From Hansfordia pulvinata (taxonomy: Eukaryota; Ascomycota; Sordariomycetes; Xylariales), in assembly GCA_006538405.1 (NCBI GenBank), contig BJKQ01000063.1, positions 1 through 12,423 on the forward strand: DNA of 12,423 nt, read 5' to 3'. The position numbers and the translations under genes were made by a program. The notes under the pieces are model-generated. The model worked only from the letters and a program-made list of their open reading frames with translations. It searched no databases and was not told the origin of the DNA. Below, piece after piece: positions 8,371-12,423 of the stretch (position 1 is its first letter; the number at the start of each line of letters is the position of its first letter).

Positions 8371-8457
8371 CGCGGCTGGGTGGGTGGGGTCCCCCTCCCC
8401 TTCCTTTCGCTCCTTGTGTGCGGGTCCCTCGGCGCCGGCGGCCGCGCTTGCGCCGCC
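8371..8457. repeat. GGGTGGGTGGGGTCCCC element and GC hairpin with GCGCTTGC loop
   Basis: Three G-runs at 8378-8389 lead into T and five Cs (8391-8395). At 8428-8451 lies the dispersed GC element related to 1434-1458. GGCGGC (8437-8442) pairs with GCCGCC (8452-8457), and the loop is CGCGCTTGC. This is the second hairpin that displays a GCTTGC-type loop. Confidence 0.76.
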
Positions 8458-8515
8458 CCCCCCGCCCGCTCGCCCCTTCTCCTTTGGTTCCGGCTCGCTT
8501 GCTCCTTCCTCCCCC

Positions 8516-8558
8516 GCCCCGCCCCCGCCCCTTCCGTTCCGGTTCCGGTTCCGGCTTC
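8516..8558. repeat. GCCCC array followed by GGTTCC array
   Basis: GCCCC, GCCCCC and GCCCC units lie at 8516-8531, followed after TTCCGTTCC by GGTTCC, GGTTCC and GGCTTC at 8541-8558. The same order of two different arrays occurs at 356-444, arguing that the pair is one composite element. Confidence 0.78.
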
Positions 8559-8615
8559 GGGCGCTCCTTCCCCCCTTCCCCCGCTCCCTTTCCCCGTCCC
8601 CCCGCGCGGTCCCTG

Positions 8616-8640
8616 CTCTCCTTCTTCCGGGGCCCGGTCC
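8616..8640. repeat. C/T motif followed by GGGGCCCGG
   Basis: CTCTCCTTCTTCCGGG at 8616-8631, identical to 71-86 and 6942-6957, continues into GGCCCGGTCCGG, a GC palindrome-like tail. Confidence 0.7.
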
Positions 8641-8938
8641 GGCCTCTCCCGCTTTCCTCTCCCCTTTCCCTCGTCCGTCCTTTCTCCTCTTTCTCTCGGG
8701 TCCGTTCCCCCCCTTTGCCTCCCCCCCCCCTGTTCCCCCGTGGCCCGGCCTCTCCCTTCTCTCCTTCTTTCCCTTCCTCCCCTTTCGCCTGTCCCGTTTC
8801 GCCTCTCCGGCTCCTCCTTCCTCCCCTCCCTTCGCTTTGGTTTCCCCGGTCTTCTCTCGTGTGCCCTCTTTCTTGTTCTTCGCCTTCCCCCCCCCGTCCT
8901 TTCTCCTTCCGCCCCTCCCGCGCTTCTGCCTCCCCCGT
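8641..8938. other. C/T background tract, no gene
   Basis: Pyrimidine-rich with scattered Gs. A run of ten Cs lies at 8721-8730. Nothing else recurring is seen. Confidence 0.7.
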
Positions 8939-9200
8939 GCTTGCTGTGCCGTCGTCCCCCCCCTCCGCGGCTCGTCTTCTCCGGTCCCCCGCGCGCTCGC
9001 CTGTTTCCCCTCCTCCGCGCCGGCGCGCCCTTTTCCTCCTTTTTTCCTTTCTCTGTCTCCCCCGCTCTCCGTTCCGGCGTTCTCCCCTCCCTCTCTTCTT
9101 TTTTCTTCCCCTCCGCGCTGGCGCGCTTCCCTCGTGCCCCCTTCTCCGCCGCTTGCTCCCTCTCCCCCCGCTCGGCTGGGCGGGGTGGGCGCGCCCGTCC
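8939..9200. repeat. Island with 18-mer, 28-mer copy 2 and third palindrome copy
   Basis: The 18-mer at 8939-8956 pairs with 7075. The 28-mer at 9001-9028 pairs with 6876 and contains the 12-bp palindrome CGCGCCGGCGCG at 9016-9027, identical to 3574-3585. A one-base variant of the 3571 element is at 9111-9128. GGGCGGGGTGGGCGCGCCC lies at about 9178-9196 and is partly self-complementary. Confidence 0.75.
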
Positions 9201-9990
9201 CCTCCTCCCCCCTCCCCTCCTTGCTTCTCCTCTGGCTCCGTCCGCTCCTTTCCCTGGCCCCTTGCGGCCTCGCCTTCCCCGTTCGCCCCTTCCTTGTTTC
9301 CCTTTCCCGCCCCCGTCTGCCTTTTTCCTGGTGCCCCGCCCCCCCGCCCCTTCCTTCCGCCGTTTTTGCTTGCCCTTTTTTCCTGCCTCTCCCTTTCCCC
9401 TCCTCCCGGCTCCTTCGTCCCCTGCGCGCTTCTTTTTCCTCCTCCTTCTCTTTTCTCTCTCTCCCGCCTCCCCTTTCGCGTCCGGGCGCGGGTGCGGGTG
9501 CGCTTGCCCGCTCCCCCTTGCCCTCGCCTTCCCTTTCTTCGTTGCTTCCCCTCCCGTTTCCTCGCTTCCCTTCCCTCCCCCTCTCCTTTTGTCCTCTTGC
9601 CCCGCCTGCTTCTTCGCTTTTCTTCTTGCCCCCCCTTCCGCTTCTCTCCCCCTGCTCCTCCGGCTTTCCCCTCCCTCGGTGTTTGCCCGTTTTTCTTCGC
9701 TTTTCTCCTCTCTCCTTGCTGCCTCTCCTTTCCCTTTCTCTGGCTGCGGCCGCTCTCCCGTCTCTCCGTTTTTCCTGCCGTCTGCGGCGCTCCTCCTTTC
9801 CTTCGCCCCCCCGTTTTTCCCCTGCCCGTTGCGCTCTTTTCTTTGCCGTTCCCGGCGGGTCCCTTTCCTCCCTTTTTCTCCTTTCTTCTCTTTCTTGCTT
9901 TTTCTCCCCCCTCCCCTCCCCTCTCCTCCTTTCCCTCCCCTTCTTCCTGTTCCCCCTCTTTTCGCTCTTTGCCCCCCCTTTTCTCCTTCG
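9201..9990. other. C/T background tract, no gene
   Basis: Pyrimidine-rich. One short G-bearing stretch, GGGCGCGGGTGCGGGTGCGC, lies at about 9484-9503 and contains two GCGGGT units 8 bp apart. Nothing else recurring. Confidence 0.7.
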
Positions 9991-10000
9991 GGTGCGCTTT

Positions 10001-10082
10001 CGCTTGCTGCTCCTTCCCCTTCCCCTTCCCGGCCGGCGCGTTTCCCCCGGCGCGCGTTCCCCCCGGCGCGGGGGCGCCCCCC
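10001..10082. repeat. 30-bp repeat copy 2, CCGGCGCG triplet and 12-bp palindrome
   Basis: Positions 10001-10030 are identical to 1452-1481 and end in TTCCCC units. CCGGCGCG then occurs three times, at 10033, 10047 and 10063, separated by short T/C linkers. GGGGGCGCCCCC at 10070-10081 is a perfect 12-bp palindrome. Confidence 0.85.
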
Positions 10083-11170
10083 GCCCCCGGCTCTCCCTTC
10101 TGTCTCGGCGCCCGCTCTGCTCCTTTCCTTCTTCCTCTCTCTTGTCCGCCTTGTTCCCGTGCCTGGTTCCCTTGCCTCCTCCCTTTTCCCTCCCTCTCCT
10201 CCTCCCCTCTTTTCCTCTCTTCGCCGTCGCTCTCCTCCCGGCGCTGCTGCGGCCCGTCCGCCGGGTGGGGCGGCGTCCTCGCCCTCGCCTCTCCTTGTTT
10301 TCGCCTTTTCCGCGCCCCGCCCTCCCCCTTTTTTGTCCGTCGCTCCTGCCTTCCCCGTCCTTCCCCTCCCCTTCCTCTCCCCTCCGGCTGGGGTCCCCTG
10401 CCGTCCCCCCTCCCCCGGTCTCGTGGCCTGCTCTCTCTCCTGCTGCGTTCGCTCCCCCTCCCCCTGCTCCTCCCCGCTCGTCCCCTGCCTCCCCCCTCCC
10501 GCCCCTCCCCTTGCCGGTGTTCCTTTCCTCGCTCCTCCCTCCCCTGTCGCTCCTCCTGCGCCTCTTTTCCTCCCTGTCGGTCCCGCTCTTCTTCCTGTTG
10601 CCGCCGTGCCCTCCGCTCTTGTCTCCCCGTCTCGCCCCCTGTGTCCCTGTGGTGCCTTCCTCCGCTGCCTCCTCCTCTTCCCCTCGCCCTCCTCGCGTCC
10701 CCCTCCCGCTGTCCCCCCTCTTGCTTTCTTTGCCTTCGCCGCTCCCGCTGTCCTCCTTCTCCGCCCGCCGGTCCCTTCCCCTGTCCCCCTCTCTTGCTTC
10801 CCCCCCCGCTGCTGTTTTTCCCCCGTCTGTTTTCCTTCCTTCTCCCGCCCTTTTCTCTCCTTGGTTGGCCTTTCTCTTGCGTCGTCGTTTTTTCTTCGTG
10901 CTGGTTCCTTCCGGCTTTTCTTCTTTGCCTTTTGCTTCCCCCTGTCTCTGTTCCCTGTTCTCTGTCTTGTCCTCCTCCTCGCCTTTTCTTCCTCTTCCCT
11001 CCCTTCCCTGTTTTCTCGCCTGTCCCTTCCCTTGCTTCCCCTCTTCTCTCCCTTTTTCGCCCTCCCCCCCTCGTCGCCCCCTCCTCGTCCGTCTCTTGGG
11101 CTTTTCTCTCTCCCCCTGTTCCCTCCTCCCTCCTTTTGTCTTTTCCTTCCTCCTCTCTTCCTTTTTTGCC
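10083..11170. other. C/T background tract with two minor GC elements, no gene
   Basis: Two small G-bearing spots stand out: about 10246-10276, with CCGGGTGGGGCGGCGTCC, and GGGGTCCCC at 10390-10398. The rest is C/T with sparse G. Confidence 0.7.
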
Positions 11171-11225
11171 CCCCGGCGGTGTGCGCCCGCCCTCCCCTGG
11201 CCCCCGTCCTGGGCCGCCCGGTCGC
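11171..11225. repeat. GGTGTGCGCCCGCC repeat copy and GC cluster
   Basis: The 14-mer at 11178-11191 is identical to 310-323. It lies in a short cluster with GGGCCGCCCGG at about 11212-11221, which can pair locally. This is the last island in the window. Confidence 0.65.
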
Positions 11226-12423
11226 TTTGCTCCTTTCCTCTTCTTTCCGGTTTCTTTCTTGCTTTGCCGTCGTCCCCGCCCGCTCTCCGGTTCTCCTTTT
11301 TCTTTGCCCCCTCGCCTCCGCCTCCGCCCCCCCCGCTCCTCCCTGCTTCTTCCCCTCCTCCGTTCCTTCCTCGTGCCCTGCCTCTTTCTCTCTTTCTCTC
11401 TCTCCTGCTTTCCTCTCTTCTTCCTTCCTTGGTTCCCTCTCTTTTCTGCTCTTCCTTTCCCTTTCTTCCGTTCCGCCCCTTTCGTCTTCCTTCCTTTTTC
11501 GCCCCTCTTCCCCGCTCCGCCTTTTTCTCTTTCCTTTTTTCCCCTTCCCCTTCCCTCGTTTTTCTTTCCGCCCCTCGGCCCGCCCTGCGTCTGGCGCGCT
11601 CCCTCCTCTCCCTCCTTGTTGCGCTTTCCTCCCTGCCCCTCCCCCTCTCTTCCCGCTCCCTCCTGCCCTCCTTGTTCCTTCTTCCGTGGTTTGCGCTGTT
11701 TCGGCCCCTGCTTTGCTCTCTGTTTTCCCTGTTCTGCCTTTCCCCGCCTCCGTTGCGTCGCGTCTCTGCGGTTCCCTTTTTTCTTCGCGCTCCTCCTTTC
11801 CTTCGCGCCCCCCCGCCTCCCCCGTTCCCTGCTGCTTTCCTTCTTTGTTTTCCCTTTTTTCCTCTGTCGTTTCCGCTGGCGTCTTTCCCCCTTTGTCCCG
11901 CCGTCGTCCCCGCCTCCCGCCCGTTCCGCGGCCTCCCTCTTTCCCCTCCGGCTGTCCGCCGCCTCCGCCCCGCTGCTGGCCTCCTCTCGGCTCCCCCCCC
12001 CTGTTTTCCCGCCTGCTGTCTTCCCCTTTTCTCTCTGTTCCCCCCCTCGTTCTCCCCTTTCTTTCTCCCCCTCTTCCTCTCTTGTTCGGCCCTTTCTCTC
12101 TCCTCCTTGCCCCGCTCCTTCCGGCCGCCCCGGTTCCCTTCTCCCCCTCCTTGTCCCTCCCGCTCCTCCGTCCTTCGGCGTCCCGTCTCTGCCCGTTTTC
12201 CCTCCTTTCTCTTCCCTCCTCTGCTCCTCCTCCTTTCCTTGCCTTTTTTCGCCCTTTGCCTCCTTTCCCGCCGGCCGTTTTCGTTTCCGGCTCCCCCTGG
12301 TCCCGCTCCTCCTCCTCCTCCGGCTGTCCTCCCCCCCTCCTCCCCTCCCGCTCCTTTGTGTCCTTTCCTCCCCCGGTGTTCTCCTCTTCCCCCTCGTTGT
12401 CCTCCCGTTCCTCGCCCCTCCTC
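11226..12423. other. C/T background tract to window end, no gene
   Basis: Pyrimidine-rich tract with isolated Gs and short CTC and TTTC microsatellite-like runs (for example CTTTCTCTCTTTCTCTCTCT near 11384-11403). No GC palindromes, arrays or dispersed repeats recognised. Confidence 0.72.

Larger units (their letters stand above)
1..12423. other. A-free, C/T-dominated three-letter sequence; no genes
   Basis: No A and no ambiguity code is seen anywhere on the + strand. A 480-base hand sample gives about 52% C, 37% T and 11% G. All stop codons contain A on the + strand reading, and all contain T, which the - strand lacks, so all six frames are open throughout. On the + strand only ten amino acids can be encoded (F, L, S, C, W, P, R, V, A, G). 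On the - strand only twelve can be (K, N, T, R, S, Q, H, P, E, D, A, G), with no hydrophobic core residue other than Ala and Pro. Neither set resembles a folded protein family. ATG is impossible on both strands, and A-dependent signals (Shine-Dalgarno AGGAGG, TATA-type -10 boxes, tRNA and rRNA signatures) cannot be written as such. I annotate no CDS, tRNA or rRNA. Confidence 0.97.

Noticed and set aside
1..12423. Very long ORFs on both strands
   Set aside because: They follow only from the lack of A (and of T on the reverse strand). Predicted residues are low-complexity, there is no ATG, and no family motif is visible.
1..12423. Diversity-generating retroelement or A-directed editing as cause of A loss
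   Set aside because: Such mutagenesis targets short variable regions, not 12 kb. A-to-G editing would raise G, which is the rarest base here.
1..12423. Random noise or a shuffled decoy
   Set aside because: Exact repeats of 40, 30 and 23 bp and a 27/28 match between distant islands, with preserved hairpins, rule out an unstructured shuffle.
1..12423. tRNA or rRNA genes
   Set aside because: Conserved arms need A-containing motifs. I looked for the T-arm and small-subunit signature strings, also with A read as C or deleted, and recognised none by eye.

Overview
This window has no gene that I can support. It is written in a three-letter alphabet: reading all 12,423 positions I found C, T and G, but no A and no ambiguity code. 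A hand count of eight evenly scattered 60-base rows (480 bases) gives about 52% C, 37% T and 11% G. Every start ATG and every stop (TAA, TAG, TGA) needs both an A and a T, or at least an A, so none can occur on the + strand. The - strand has no T, so it has no stops either, and no ATG, GTG or TTG. All six frames are therefore open from end to end for a trivial reason, and any long ORF here is an artefact of composition. No organism can be named from the sequence.

The layout is a mosaic. Most of the window is a C/T background with isolated Gs and short microsatellite-like runs. Set into it are compact G-bearing islands at about 1-530, 1434-1530, 2121-2143, 2641-2900, 3571-3760, 3845-4343, 4600-4800, 5050-5168, 6815-7095, 8160-8640, 8935-9200, 9990-10085, 10246-10276 and 11171-11225. 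The islands share dispersed repeats that are far too long and too frequent for shuffled sequence: a 40-bp exact repeat carrying a 9-bp GC stem (2824/3668), a 30-bp exact repeat (1452/10001), a 28-mer with one mismatch (6876/9001), a 23-mer (506/4321), nine copies of GCGCTTGC, seven of GGGGTCCCC, a C/T motif before GG seen about seven times, and arrays of GGTTCC and TTCCCC hexamers. So this is not random noise. It has the organisation of real, repeat-rich DNA.

I know of no natural process that leaves exactly zero A over 12 kb while keeping T at over a third and G as the rarest base. The simplest reading is that the text has been altered, and A rewritten as C fits best: with A close to T and C close to G, the collapsed C fraction should be about 0.37 + 0.11 = 0.48, near the 0.52 seen. 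On that reading the original would be AT-rich (roughly three quarters or more A+T) with short GC-rich, hairpin-forming clusters. That is the known architecture of yeast-type fungal mitochondrial intergenic DNA, where GC clusters with GGGGTCCC-like cores are scattered in AT-rich spacers. This is inference, not identification. The alternatives are a genuine A-free polypyrimidine satellite, a designed three-letter construct, or another data-processing fault.
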